Counted from the stretch's first letter, positions 52,522 to 61,523 are shown. The stretch: DNA of 64,000 nucleotides from Desulfitobacterium hafniense DCB-2 (GCF_000021925.1 NC_011830.1:1636501-1700500); one strand, 5' to 3'. Numbers and translations: made by a program. The notes: generated from the sequence alone by a model not told the origin.

Positions 52522-52934
52522 AGATACTGGTAAGCTCCTGCCTGCTGGGACACAACTGCAAATATAACGGCGGCAATAATTTAAACCCCAAAGTAGTCAA
52601 TTATCTAAAGGACAAAGAAATTATGGAAATCTGCCCGGAGATAATGGCGGGAATGGGAACCCCCAGGGCCTGTGCAGAGATGGTGGCGGGGAAAATAAGA
52701 GACGAAAATGGAGCCGATGTGGACGCGTTATATCGCAAAGGAGTGGCATTGGCCTTAAGGGCTATTAAGGATGAAGAAATAGACTTCGCCATCCTGCAAT
52801 CACGAAGCCCGACTTGTGGGGTAAGGACAATATATGATGGGAGCTTTACCGGGAAGCTCATTGCAGGTCAGGGACTATTTGCTCAGGCATTAAGGGATGC
52901 GGGATATCGGGTGATGGATGCCGGGGACTTCTGA
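52518..52934 (+). CDS. DUF523 (TudS/YbbK-like) protein
   Basis: The 138-residue protein has the DUF523 pattern: KILVSSCLLGHNCKYNGGNN, PEIMAGMGTPRACAEMV and QSRSPTCGVRTIYDGSFTGK. The three conserved cysteines (near residues 8, 51 and 100) can hold a [4Fe-4S] cluster, and TudS members remove sulfur from 2-thiouracil. GCxxG-like loops support that fold. The ATGA overlap with the MFS gene shows translational coupling, which suggests the transporter and this enzyme work on one substrate. A hairpin at 52941-52978 follows. Confidence 0.85.
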   Translation: MKILVSSCLLGHNCKYNGGNNLNPKVVNYLKDKEIMEICPEIMAGMGTPRACAEMVAGKIRDENGADVDALYRKGVALALRAIKDEEIDFAILQSRSPTCGVRTIYDGSFTGKLIAGQGLFAQALRDAGYRVMDAGDF

Positions 52935-52940
52935 ATAATT

Positions 52941-52978
52941 AAAAGCCCCGATTTTTCAAGACAGAAAATCGGGACTCT
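52941..52978 (+). terminator. Hairpin behind the DUF523 gene
   Basis: AGCCCCGATTTT and AAAATCGGGACT arms with a nine-base loop. The T-run is weak. Confidence 0.55.
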
Positions 52979-53074
52979 AGTGTTTCTGTTCTATAAATAT
53001 TTATGCAACACGATAAATTGGGACAATCTCTTTTGCTAGTAATGACCTGGAACTGAAAAAATGAGGGGTGTAAA

Positions 53075-53452
53075 ATGACAAAACTGACCTTTACTATGGA
53101 AAATTATTTGGAGGCAGTCTACGAACTTTCAGAGAAAGGAAGCGGTGCCAGGCTATCCGACATAGCCGAGCGGCTCAGCGTTACCAAAGCCAGCACCAAC
53201 AGAGCCATGGCAACCCTCTCTGAAAAGGGCCTGATTACCAATGAAAAGTATGGGGAGATCTTTTTAACTCCGGAAGGACGAAAACTGGCCAAGCTTACCT
53301 CCAATAAGCATCGCATACTGGAAAAGTTTTTTACTCAGGTTCTGAAGCTGAACGCCGATACGGCCGGCGTGGATGCCTGTGCTATCGAACATGTGATCAG
53401 CAACGACTCCATACAAGCCATGGAGAAATTTCTGCGTAATTATAAGGAATAG
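53075..53452 (+). CDS. Short DtxR/MntR-family metal-dependent regulator
   Basis: The 125-residue protein has a winged helix (YLEAVYELSEKGSGARLSDI, VTKASTNRAMATLSEKGLIT) and the dimerisation/metal region with NKHRILEKFFTQVL and DACAIEHVIS, in which the histidine, cysteine and EH residues match metal ligands of DtxR/MntR. It lacks the C-terminal SH3-like domain. Its last 13 bases overlap the convergent MATE gene. The AGTTAG-N6-CTAACT palindromes at 54912 and 26548 are candidate targets. Confidence 0.85.
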   Translation: MTKLTFTMENYLEAVYELSEKGSGARLSDIAERLSVTKASTNRAMATLSEKGLITNEKYGEIFLTPEGRKLAKLTSNKHRILEKFFTQVLKLNADTAGVDACAIEHVISNDSIQAMEKFLRNYKE

Positions 53453-54843
53453 GCTATACTTTCCGGCTTATCGGAGCGGGCTTTTTGCCGCAGCTGGGAA
53501 AACTCTTTGCGCACCATGAACAGGGTCCAGAGGATGATGACGGCGTCAATGGCCAGTGAGCCGTAATAAACCCCGGCAACGCCGATTGCTTTGGGCAAAA
53601 AGATCATGACCGGAACGTAAAATACCAACTGCCGGGCGATACCGATCATGGCCGCCGGCTTGCCTTTATCCACAGATGGGAAGAGGGTCATGGCCATAAA
53701 GATAAAGGACAGCACCGGCAAAATGGCCATATACACTCTGAAGTACAGGAGATCTGCACCGCTGAAGGCTGCATCCTTCATCATCAGGCCCAGAATGGGA
53801 CCGGGGATGGCGATGGATAAAAACCAGAAAGGCAGCGTCAATACCAGAGCAGTTACGGCGAAGATCTTGTAGGAACTGATCACCCGCTCATATTGCCGGG
53901 CACCGTAATTGATGCCGATCACCGGCTGCAAAGCTCGCATCAGGCCAAAAATAGGGGTCAGCAGGAAAGTGAAGATGCGGTAGACCACACCGTAGAAGGC
54001 CACATCCCACGTTGTGCCGTATTTGGATAAGGCGTTGAAGACGAATATAGCCTGAACCAGGCTCATGACACTCATAATCAGGGATGAAGCCCCCAGCCGC
54101 AGCACGGAAGTTCCGATTTTTTGATCCCAGCGAAGGGAAGCCAGCTTGGAGTGAAAGGTTGCCCAGCCTTTGCTGAAATAAAGCCAGCTGACCAGGGTGT
54201 AGACCAACATGCCGATATTGGTTGCCCAGGCCGCCCCTTCAACGCCCCATTGGAATACCACAATGAACAAATACTTAAAGATTACGTCCACGGCCAAGCC
54301 GAAGCCCATCATCACAGCGGCTGTTTTCATTTTACCTTCCGCCCGGATGATCATATTGCCGGCCAATCCGTATACCCAGAAGAAGGCGCCGTAAATCGTA
54401 ATGCGGAAGTATTGATCCCCCAGTATGAGAGCTTCACCCCTGCCGCCCATCATAGCGATCAGCTGGGTGGAGAAGGCCAGGCCCAGAAGCATGTATACAG
54501 CGGTGACGATGATCGAAAGTAAATTGACATTGCCCAGCAAATGTTCCTGGGTCTTTCTGTCTTTGGCACCCAGGGCGATGCTCAAAACCGAGCCGGCACC
54601 GACTCCGATCAGAGAGCCGAAAGCGACGCTGATCTGTGACAGAGGATAAGCCACAGAAACCCCGGCCAGAGCGGCTTCGCCCACGTACCGACCGACGAAG
54701 AAGGCATCCATCACGGAATTCATACCGTATAACACCATGGCCACAATCGCCGGCCAGGATAAATCAGCCATAACCTTCCAGAGGTTTCCGGATAAAATAA
54801 AATGCTTTTGCTTTTCTTTTTCCTCCACTAATGTAGTATCCAT
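53440..54843 (-). CDS. MATE-family efflux transporter
   Basis: The 467-residue transporter has twelve hydrophobic segments with the repeat pattern of MATE proteins (LSWPAIVAMVLYGMNSVMDA and FVGRYVGEAALAGVSVAYP in the first half, LRLGASSLIMSVMSLVQAIF and GINYGARQYERV in the second). It would use a sodium or proton gradient to export cationic drugs or metabolites. The 5' region holds a DtxR-like palindrome (54912-54929) and a promoter buried in four tandem 13-bp palindromes (55042-55107). It is convergent with a DtxR-family regulator gene. Confidence 0.93.
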   Translation of the reverse strand: MDTTLVEEKEKQKHFILSGNLWKVMADLSWPAIVAMVLYGMNSVMDAFFVGRYVGEAALAGVSVAYPLSQISVAFGSLIGVGAGSVLSIALGAKDRKTQEHLLGNVNLLSIIVTAVYMLLGLAFSTQLIAMMGGRGEALILGDQYFRITIYGAFFWVYGLAGNMIIRAEGKMKTAAVMMGFGLAVDVIFKYLFIVVFQWGVEGAAWATNIGMLVYTLVSWLYFSKGWATFHSKLASLRWDQKIGTSVLRLGASSLIMSVMSLVQAIFVFNALSKYGTTWDVAFYGVVYRIFTFLLTPIFGLMRALQPVIGINYGARQYERVISSYKIFAVTALVLTLPFWFLSIAIPGPILGLMMKDAAFSGADLLYFRVYMAILPVLSFIFMAMTLFPSVDKGKPAAMIGIARQLVFYVPVMIFLPKAIGVAGVYYGSLAIDAVIILWTLFMVRKEFSQLRQKARSDKPESIAYSL

Positions 54844-54911
54844 TTTTAAATTCTCCCTTCTCCATCTAAAATGAAACCCGCTTCTGTGAAAGCGCAGCGG
54901 GGGTTCTCCTT

Positions 54912-54929
54912 AGTTAGATTGATCTAACT
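54912..54929 (-). promoter_or_regulatory. DtxR-like palindrome in the MATE leader
   Basis: AGTTAG, six bases (ATTGAT) and CTAACT. The same arms and spacing are found at 26548 before the DUF454 gene. The site lies about 70 bases upstream of the MATE start, inside the leader transcribed from the 55107 promoter. Confidence 0.65.
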
Positions 54930-55041
54930 TCGGGGGTAAAAAATTTTTGTACCCTCCTTCCTGCAATCTGATTTATGCTGCCCGGTTGCTCAGTCATTGC
55001 GCCTTGTTTCGCTATTGCGTCCCTGTTGTCAGTAGAGAATG

Positions 55042-55107
55042 ATAACATTGCTACATAACGATGTTATATAACAATGTTATGATAACGCTGTTATCTTTCT
55101 TTGTCAA
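55042..55107 (-). promoter_or_regulatory. MATE promoter covered by four tandem 13-bp operators
   Basis: ATAACGATGTTAT (55055-55067), ATAACAATGTTAT (55068-55080) and ATAACGCTGTTAT (55082-55094) follow a degenerate copy, ATAACATTGCTAC (55042-55054), almost without gaps. Each is ATAAC-N3-GTTAT. On the minus strand TTGACA (55107-55102) and TATCAT (55084-55079) are spaced 17 bases and lie in this array. A TetR- or MarR-like repressor is the likely binder, but no such gene is in the window. Confidence 0.72.
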
Positions 55108-55201
55108 CAGAAAAATGAGGATCATTCTCACATCTCTAATTGGACAGAGGGGTTTCTTTTGGTTTACAATGAACTGGAAATAGTGTGGGGGAGGCAACTC
55201 T

Positions 55202-56542
55202 GTGAGCAAAAACTCAATGGATACAAAACCTATGGTTAAGAAATCGGCCGATACCCATCGTCCGATTACTATAGAATGTCTGCGCCTTTCTTCAGATGGC
55301 TCCGGGGTGGGATATCATGAAGGAAAAGCTACCTTCGTTTCCGGATTACTGCCGGGGGAGACAGGGCAGATTCGCATCGTGGAAGAGAAAAAGAACTGGC
55401 AAAGAGGTCAACTGCTGAGCCTCTGCAAAACCTCGGCAGAGCGAATCGAACCACCCTGTTCGGTGTTCGGCCGATGCGGCGGTTGTCAGCTGCAGCACCT
55501 CAATTATGCCCAGACCCTGCTCTGGAAAAAGCGCTGGGTAGAAGATGCTCTGACCAGGATTGGCAAAATCCCTCTGGAAAAAGTCAAAGTCCATCCAACC
55601 TTGGGTATGGATGAACCCTGGCGTTACCGGAACAAAGCGCGGCTTCATCGCGGAGAGGGGAATACGCTTGGCTATTATCAGGAAAAAAGCAAAGCGACAG
55701 TTCCCTTCACCGATTGCCTTCTGATCAGTGAATCGATGAACCGGTGGGTCCGGGAAGCCGAGGCAATTCTTGGCCAACAGGATAAAAATCTCTTTCCTGA
55801 CCTGAACGCGCTGACCTTCCGGGAAAATTCCCAGGGGGAAGGGATGTTGATTCTGGACTCTTTGAAGGATGTCCGACAGGCTGATGTATGGTCAGAGATG
55901 GGCGGGGGAACCCACTCGGTTTGGGGTATCAACAGTTCGGGTGAGCCGGAGCGAATCGCTGGTCAAAAAGAATTTACCGAGGATGTGCTGGGGGCTAGGT
56001 TTAAGATCTCCCCGCTGGCCTTCCTGCAGGTGAACCCGGTTCAAACCCGTAAACTTTACAACAAAGTGCTGGACTGGGCGGAACTTTCCACCGAGAAAGT
56101 GGTCTGGGATCTTTACTGCGGAATCGGAACCATTACCCTGGCTTTAGCTGCCAAGGCCAAAAAGGTCTGGGGAATTGAAGAAAACCCCTATGCCGTGGAA
56201 GATGCCAGGGAAAATGCCAAGCGCAACAGAGTGAATAATGTGGAGTTTATGGTCGGCAAAGCGGAGGACACCTTTCAGCAGATCGGAGACTATCCCCATA
56301 TCGTAGTCCTTGATCCGCCCCGGGCCGGAGCCCACCGGAAAGTGCTGGAGGGATTGCTGGAGCTAAAGCCAGAGCAGATCATTTATGTTTCCTGTGATGC
56401 GGGGACTTTGGCCCGGGATCTGGGGATACTGCAGAACGGTGGGTATAGGGTGGTAGAGGTACAGCCGGTGGATATGTTTCCCTGGACAGTGAGTGTGGAG
56501 AGCATAATAGTGATGACGTATAGTGGTCAAAAGGGCAAATAA
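55202..56542 (+). CDS. 23S rRNA (uracil-5-)-methyltransferase, RlmD/TrmA family
   Basis: The 446-residue enzyme has a TRAM domain (residues about 20-75), an iron-sulfur motif with cysteines in PPCSVFGRCGGCQLQHL, and a SAM-binding core (VWDLYCGIGTITLALAAKAK, VLDPPRAGAH). The catalytic cysteine is in YVSCDAGTLARDL. It methylates a uridine at C5 in 23S rRNA (RlmCD-type) or tRNA; the sequence does not decide between the two. GTG 55202 has GGGGGAGG. Confidence 0.93.
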   Translation: MSKNSMDTKPMVKKSADTHRPITIECLRLSSDGSGVGYHEGKATFVSGLLPGETGQIRIVEEKKNWQRGQLLSLCKTSAERIEPPCSVFGRCGGCQLQHLNYAQTLLWKKRWVEDALTRIGKIPLEKVKVHPTLGMDEPWRYRNKARLHRGEGNTLGYYQEKSKATVPFTDCLLISESMNRWVREAEAILGQQDKNLFPDLNALTFRENSQGEGMLILDSLKDVRQADVWSEMGGGTHSVWGINSSGEPERIAGQKEFTEDVLGARFKISPLAFLQVNPVQTRKLYNKVLDWAELSTEKVVWDLYCGIGTITLALAAKAKKVWGIEENPYAVEDARENAKRNRVNNVEFMVGKAEDTFQQIGDYPHIVVLDPPRAGAHRKVLEGLLELKPEQIIYVSCDAGTLARDLGILQNGGYRVVEVQPVDMFPWTVSVESIIVMTYSGQKGK

Positions 56543-56750
56543 GACGGTTCAGATACCATATATAGCGTTTTGGGCCTATTCTATAGATGACATAGCCCCA
56601 TCTCGCAAACAACTGAATATAGAAACACAACAAAAGGAGCGGGCATGTTTTCACAATGAAGATATGCCTTTTTTACGTATCACAAAGTATAAGTTTTTTG
56701 GGGATCCTCCTTTACTTGAATACGTGGAAACCGCCCGCATGATGGCATAG

Positions 56751-57072
56751 TCAATTCTTCCTTTTGCTAAATGGGCAAATCTTTTTTGCAAATATTGCGA
56801 TTGCGGATGAGAATAAGATAATGGCGCCTACGAAAAGAACAGCTATGCCCCAAATCGCCGCTGATTCCCCCGCAATGATCCCATCCGGATTGAACAGGTG
56901 AAGAATGTGGCATACTTTGCGTTTTCCAGCTCTTTTCCGGTATTGGCCATCATCTGTATGATGAACGCCAATGCCGGAATACCTCACCCTGGCTAACTGA
57001 GAAGGACAGATCGAATACCCCCCGGCCTTTGCTGTAATCTCTGGTTAAAATCTTAATTTCCAATTTGCTCAT
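56751..57072 (-). pseudogene. Collapsed ABC exporter: ATPase start joined to ABC-2 permease end
   Basis: On the minus strand from ATG 57072 the frame reads MSKLEIKILTRDYSKGRGVF, then DLSFSVSQGEVF, the first 32 residues of an ABC ATPase up to just before the Walker A. Near 56975 it jumps into ALAFIIQMMANTGKELENAK, YATFFT, and after a one-base shift LFNPDGIIAGESAAIWGIAV, the end of an ABC-2 type permease. About 200 residues of ATPase and the whole front of the permease are missing, so a single deletion fused two neighbouring genes. A further frameshift sits near 56895. Confidence 0.75.
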
Positions 57073-57183
57073 TACAAATATTCTTTCCTATTAAGATTCC
57101 TTTTTCAGTAAATCTATCATTTTTGATCTTATAACCATTTTTTTCAAAGCAGGAATAAGCGGCGTTTATACAAAATTAACACA

Positions 57184-57229
57184 AACCGGAAGCATATTTG
57201 CACTATGTTTATGTCCGGTTCGTTATACT
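57184..57229 (+). promoter_or_regulatory. Inverted repeat and -10 upstream of the potassium uptake operon
   Basis: AACCGGA (57184 on) and TCCGGTT (ending 57220) form an inverted repeat with inner AGCATA/TATG matches. TATACT (57224-57229) follows. It is a possible site for the KdpE-like regulator encoded at the end of the operon. The 290 bases between 57072 and 57361 hold no gene. Confidence 0.45.
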
Positions 57230-57360
57230 ATTGTCATAAGGGAGGTGTCTGCATGATTGTCCTCCTTATAGTTGTTTCAGTTGGCATAATACGGTAATAC
57301 TAAAAAATGGTTTTTCTGTAAACCAGATACTCGCTTGCCTGAGAGGTTGATAATAACATT

Positions 57361-58701
57361 ATGATGTTTTTAGGGAAATTCAGAGCCAATTCCATACAGA
57401 TGATCGCGCTTGGTTTTGCCGGTATCATATTGATAGGAACGCTTCTTCTATCGCTCCCCGCCGCCAGCAGGGACGGAGCTTCTCTCCCGTTTATCGATGC
57501 TTTGTTTACTTCCGCTTCCGCCACCTGCGTGACAGGGTTGGTTGTGCATGATACATATACGCAATTCAGCCTGTTCGGCCAGATCGTGATCTTATGCCTG
57601 ATTCAAATCGGCGGATTGGGTTTTATGACGGTGGCTACTCTCTTTTTGATGATGGCCCGGCGCAAGATCGGTCTTGCGGAACGGGGTGTTTTGACGGAGT
57701 CGGTCAGCGCTTTTCAAATAGGCGGTATTGTGCGATTGATTCGACGCATAATCATCTGTACTGCGATAGTTGAGGGCATGGGTGCGATATTGTTGGCTAT
57801 TCGCTTTTGTCCTCAGATGGGTGTAGCGACAGGCGTTTATTATGCCGTATTCCATTCGATATCCGCCTTTTGCAATGCGGGCTTTGACCTGATGGGAAGA
57901 TTTGCCCCATACACATCTCTGATACCTTATCAGAGCGATGTGCTGGTCAATCTGACGATTATGACGCTGATCGTCATCGGCGGACTTGGGTTTGTGGTCT
58001 GGGATGATATCATGGAGCACAAGCTGCGTTACGTACGCTATAAGCTTCATACCAAGATTGTTCTGCTGTCGACGGCGTTTTTAATTATCGGCGGCGCAAT
58101 TCTGTTCTATGCCATGGAACAGGGCAACGTGCTCGCGGCGATGCACCCGATCGATAAGCTGCTGGCCTCGCTCTTCCAATCGATCACGCCAAGAACAGCC
58201 GGTTTTAACACGGTGGATACTGCTGCGTTAACTGAAGGCGGCACGGTTTTGTCCATGCTGCTGATGTTAATCGGAGCATCTCCCGGTTCTACAGGCGGCG
58301 GTATCAAGACGACCACCATCATGGTCATCTTGCTGGCGACGATATCCTACATCAGGAATACGGACGACATCAATATTTTCCACAGGAGATTGGAGAACAA
58401 TACGATCAAACGGGCCTATTGCAGTACGACAATATACATTATGTTATCGATTTTGGGCATATTTTTGCTCATTACTACGCAGGGATTGCCTGTGAAAGAT
58501 GCGGCTTTTGAAACGCTGTCGGCCCTTGGCACGGTAGGGCTGTCCACAGGGATCACACGAGAATTGGATACGCTGTCACGCATGGTCATCATACTGCTCA
58601 TGTACAGCGGGCGCGTAGGCAGCCTGACATTGTTAATGGCTGTAATGATGGGAACGAAATCGAAGCTTAGAAATCCGGAAGAAAAGATTATCATCGGCTA
58701 G
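57361..58701 (+). CDS. TrkH/KtrB-type potassium uptake membrane subunit
   Basis: The 446-residue protein has four M1-P-M2 repeats. Their pore loops contain the potassium-filter glycines: TSASATCVTGLVV, SISAFCNAGFDLM, ITPRTAGFNTVDT and LSALGTVGLSTG. It is the translocating subunit of a Ktr/Trk system, and the RCK-domain gate subunit is encoded 11 bases downstream. It would import potassium, driven by sodium or the membrane potential. A GAGAGG site lies before ATG 57361. It opens a four-gene operon ending in a two-component pair. Confidence 0.93.
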   Translation: MMFLGKFRANSIQMIALGFAGIILIGTLLLSLPAASRDGASLPFIDALFTSASATCVTGLVVHDTYTQFSLFGQIVILCLIQIGGLGFMTVATLFLMMARRKIGLAERGVLTESVSAFQIGGIVRLIRRIIICTAIVEGMGAILLAIRFCPQMGVATGVYYAVFHSISAFCNAGFDLMGRFAPYTSLIPYQSDVLVNLTIMTLIVIGGLGFVVWDDIMEHKLRYVRYKLHTKIVLLSTAFLIIGGAILFYAMEQGNVLAAMHPIDKLLASLFQSITPRTAGFNTVDTAALTEGGTVLSMLLMLIGASPGSTGGGIKTTTIMVILLATISYIRNTDDINIFHRRLENNTIKRAYCSTTIYIMLSILGIFLLITTQGLPVKDAAFETLSALGTVGLSTGITRELDTLSRMVIILLMYSGRVGSLTLLMAVMMGTKSKLRNPEEKIIIG

Positions 58702-58712
58702 GGAGGAAGAAC

Positions 58713-59363
58713 ATGAAAACAGTATTGATCATCGGCATTGGCAGGTTTGGAAAGCATTTGGCCACAAGGATGACGGAGCTTGGCAATGAAGTCATGATCG
58801 TCGATAAGGAAGAGGAAAAGATAAACGACCTGCTGCCCTGCGTCACGCGTGCCCATATCGGCGATTGTATGGATGAAAAGCTGCTGCGTTCTTTGGGCGT
58901 AAGCAACTTTGACATATGCTTTGTATGCATCGGCGATAATTTTCAAGCGTCTTTGGAAATCACATCGTTGCTGAAGGAGTTTGGAGCAAAGTATGTGGTA
59001 TCAAAAGCAGACAGAACGATTCATGAAAAGTTCCTGCTGCGCAACGGAGCCAACGAGGTCATTCATCCCGAGCGGGACGTGGCGCTGAAGGCCGCACGGA
59101 AATATAGCGCGCGCAATGTCCTTGACTATTTTGAATTGGCAGAGGATTTTTCGATCTTTGAGATCGAGGTGCCGGATAACTGGGTAGATAAAAGCATTAA
59201 ACAGGTAAATGTCCGTTCCAGATATAATATCAATATCATCGCTATAAAGAAAAACGGGAAAATAATCCCCGTTACCAGCGCCGAGCATGTTTTTATGAAG
59301 AACCAGCACCTGATCATCGCAGGAAATACGAAAGACTGCTCCCGTATACTGGATATGAAATAA
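58713..59363 (+). CDS. TrkA/KtrA-type RCK regulatory subunit
   Basis: The 216-residue protein has an RCK_N Rossmann domain (KTVLIIGIGRFGKHLATRMT, MIVDKEEEKI, AHIGDCMDEKLLRSLGV) and an RCK_C domain (EIEVPDNWVDKSIKQVNVRS). It binds ATP/ADP or NAD and gates the neighbouring TrkH/KtrB subunit. GGGAGGAAG precedes ATG 58713. It is the second gene of the operon. Confidence 0.93.
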   Translation: MKTVLIIGIGRFGKHLATRMTELGNEVMIVDKEEEKINDLLPCVTRAHIGDCMDEKLLRSLGVSNFDICFVCIGDNFQASLEITSLLKEFGAKYVVSKADRTIHEKFLLRNGANEVIHPERDVALKAARKYSARNVLDYFELAEDFSIFEIEVPDNWVDKSIKQVNVRSRYNINIIAIKKNGKIIPVTSAEHVFMKNQHLIIAGNTKDCSRILDMK

Positions 59364-59402
59364 CGTTAATTATGTACTCTGGCGAAGGGAGGTTATGGAC
59401 TC

Positions 59403-60824
59403 GTGACGATAAACAGGAAAAACAGAGAAATCTCCCGTTCGGTAATGAAGGTGCTGGTTGTACTGACGTTATCCCTGTTAGGTTCGCTCCTGATCGCCAG
59501 ACTTGGCGCAGGCAGAGAAAGCATACTCATGATGTTTCTGCTTGGCGTTCTGTTTGTAACGATACTGACCAATGGATATATTTATGGCATTGCTGCATCC
59601 GTGGCCGGCGTGGTATTGTTCGATTTTTTCTTTACGGAGCCACGTTATGCCTTTTTGATCTACAGTGCGGTAGACGTGATGCTGTTGCTGTTCTTTCTTG
59701 TAACCGCCGTTGTTTCGGGCACGATCACCTCCCGCCTGCAAAAGCAAATAAGCATTTCCCATCAGAGCGAGCTGACGGCGAGGTTGCTCTATAAAGTGGC
59801 CGAAGATTTCCTGCATATCACAGGAAAACGCAATATCATTCTGCGGGGAATTAAGTACATCTATGATCATACAGGATATGCAAGCCGCGTTATCCTGGAC
59901 GGGGATGATCAGGAATATTTCAGCGAACAGTATGCCCAATCAGATATGGAAGGGCTCACAATTCCCATACAAGGCGTTGCAAAGCAAATGGGATCGCTCA
60001 CCTTATATTGCGGAAGGGATGAGTTGACCTTCCAGCAGGAACTGGTAGTAAAAACCGTGGCGACACAGCTTGGGGCCGCGTTGGACAGAGAGTACAGCTA
60101 TCGTGAACGGGAAGAAATACGGGTCGCTATGGAGCGGGAGCGCTTGCGCAGTACGCTGCTGCGTTCGGTGGCCCATGATTTGCGTACCCCGCTCACGGCG
60201 CTCACCGGTGCAAGCTCGCTGCTAACGGACAAATTTGAGCAATTATCGCTTGAAGAGCAAAAAAAGCTGGCCGCCGACATTAGCGAAGAAATGATCTGGC
60301 TGGCCAATTTTGTAGAGAACATATTGAATATGACGCGTATAGGAGAAGGCCAGCTTTTTTTGCACAAAGAGGACGAGGTTGTGGATGATGTTGTGAACGA
60401 AGCGACTTCTCATATGTCTCGAATTCTGCAAAACAGACATTTAGAGGTTTCGTTGCCCAATGAGGTGATTTCATTACCCATGGACGGCAAGCTTGTCGTG
60501 CAGGTTCTTGTAAATTTACTGGACAACGCCGTCAAGCATACACCCCTTGACAGCTGTATTGATCTTAAAGTAGGTATATTGGGAAATGACGTGGTATTTG
60601 AAGTCTGTGATAATGGAAATGGCATTGCCGAAGATATCATGAACAGGCTGTTTGATGGGTTTACAACCCCAAAAAACAATATTATTGATGGAAAACGCGG
60701 AATGGGGCTGGGTCTTGCAATTTGCAAGGCTATTGTAGAAGCTCATGGCGGAGCGATCCGGGCGGAAAATCAGCCGGCCGGAGGCGCCCGTTTTGTGTTC
60801 TCCCTTCCAAATGGAGGTGAATAA
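59403..60824 (+). CDS. KdpD-like histidine kinase lacking the N-terminal KdpD domain
   Basis: The 473-residue kinase has a DUF4118 membrane region with four helices (LVVLTLSLLGSLLIARLGAG ... VDVMLLLFFLVTAVVSGTI), a GAF-like linker and a kinase core with the phospho-acceptor histidine in LLRSVAHDLRTPLTALTGAS and an ATPase (DNAVKHT, GMGLGLAICKAIVEAHGG). Full KdpD has an N-terminal KdpD/Usp sensor, which is absent here. It lies four bases ahead of its partner regulator and behind Ktr genes, so it most likely senses potassium or osmotic state for them. GTG 59403 follows GGGAGG. Confidence 0.92.
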   Translation: MTINRKNREISRSVMKVLVVLTLSLLGSLLIARLGAGRESILMMFLLGVLFVTILTNGYIYGIAASVAGVVLFDFFFTEPRYAFLIYSAVDVMLLLFFLVTAVVSGTITSRLQKQISISHQSELTARLLYKVAEDFLHITGKRNIILRGIKYIYDHTGYASRVILDGDDQEYFSEQYAQSDMEGLTIPIQGVAKQMGSLTLYCGRDELTFQQELVVKTVATQLGAALDREYSYREREEIRVAMERERLRSTLLRSVAHDLRTPLTALTGASSLLTDKFEQLSLEEQKKLAADISEEMIWLANFVENILNMTRIGEGQLFLHKEDEVVDDVVNEATSHMSRILQNRHLEVSLPNEVISLPMDGKLVVQVLVNLLDNAVKHTPLDSCIDLKVGILGNDVVFEVCDNGNGIAEDIMNRLFDGFTTPKNNIIDGKRGMGLGLAICKAIVEAHGGAIRAENQPAGGARFVFSLPNGGE

Positions 60825-60827
60825 AAA

Positions 60828-61523
60828 ATGACGGATGAACTCACTGTGTTGCTGATTGAGGATGATAGGTATATTTCAAACTTCGTCGCGGTTTCCCTCA
60901 AAAAGGAGGGCTATAAGGTCACGGTTGCCGAAAGCGCGGATGAAGGGCTGTTTTTATTTACATCCAATCATCCGGATATGGTATTACTGGATCTCGGACT
61001 GCCGGATAAGGACGGGCTGGTGGTCATCAGAGAAATTCGCGGCTTTTCCGGTACGCCAATACTTGTGGTATCGGCAAGAGAGCAGGAAAAAGAAAAGATC
61101 GAAGCATTGGACTTGGGAGCGGACGATTATATTACGAAACCTTTCCATATGGGCGAGCTGCTGGCGAGAATCCGCGCGGTTAAGAGAAGGCTCCAGCAAC
61201 AATTGGCGCCTCCATCCCTATCCGTTTTTTCCTGTGATTACTTAACGGTGGATTATGAAAAACGCAAAGTCCTCGTTGATGGGAATGAGGTCCATTTAAC
61301 TCCGATGGAATACAAATTGCTGCAGCTCATGATTGCCAACAAGGGGAAGGTTCTGACCCACAACTATATCGTTAAGGAAGTATGGGGCTATAGTGAAACA
61401 GGCGATACGAAAACTATCCGGGTTTTTATGGCCAATCTGCGGCGTAAAATAGAGAAGAACATTGCAAAGCCGCGATTTATACTGACTGAAATCGGGGTCG
61501 GCTATCGTTTTGTCGACGAATAG
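60828..61523 (+). CDS. KdpE-like OmpR-family response regulator
   Basis: The 231-residue regulator has a receiver (VLLIEDDRYISNFVAVSLKK; acceptor aspartate in MVLLDLGLPDKDGLVV; YITKPFHMGE) and a winged helix (VHLTPMEYKLLQLMIANKGK, THNYIVKEVWG, TIRVFMANLRRKIEKN). It is the KdpE type and closes the potassium operon. It probably controls transcription of ktr/trk genes in this operon, possibly through the AACCGGA repeat at 57184. Its stop codon abuts an insertion sequence fragment. Confidence 0.92.
   Translation: MTDELTVLLIEDDRYISNFVAVSLKKEGYKVTVAESADEGLFLFTSNHPDMVLLDLGLPDKDGLVVIREIRGFSGTPILVVSAREQEKEKIEALDLGADDYITKPFHMGELLARIRAVKRRLQQQLAPPSLSVFSCDYLTVDYEKRKVLVDGNEVHLTPMEYKLLQLMIANKGKVLTHNYIVKEVWGYSETGDTKTIRVFMANLRRKIEKNIAKPRFILTEIGVGYRFVDE

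Noticed and set aside
56523..56750. 75-codon open frame overlapping the end of the rRNA methyltransferase gene
   Set aside because: No good ribosome site, no recognisable motif, odd composition; probably chance.
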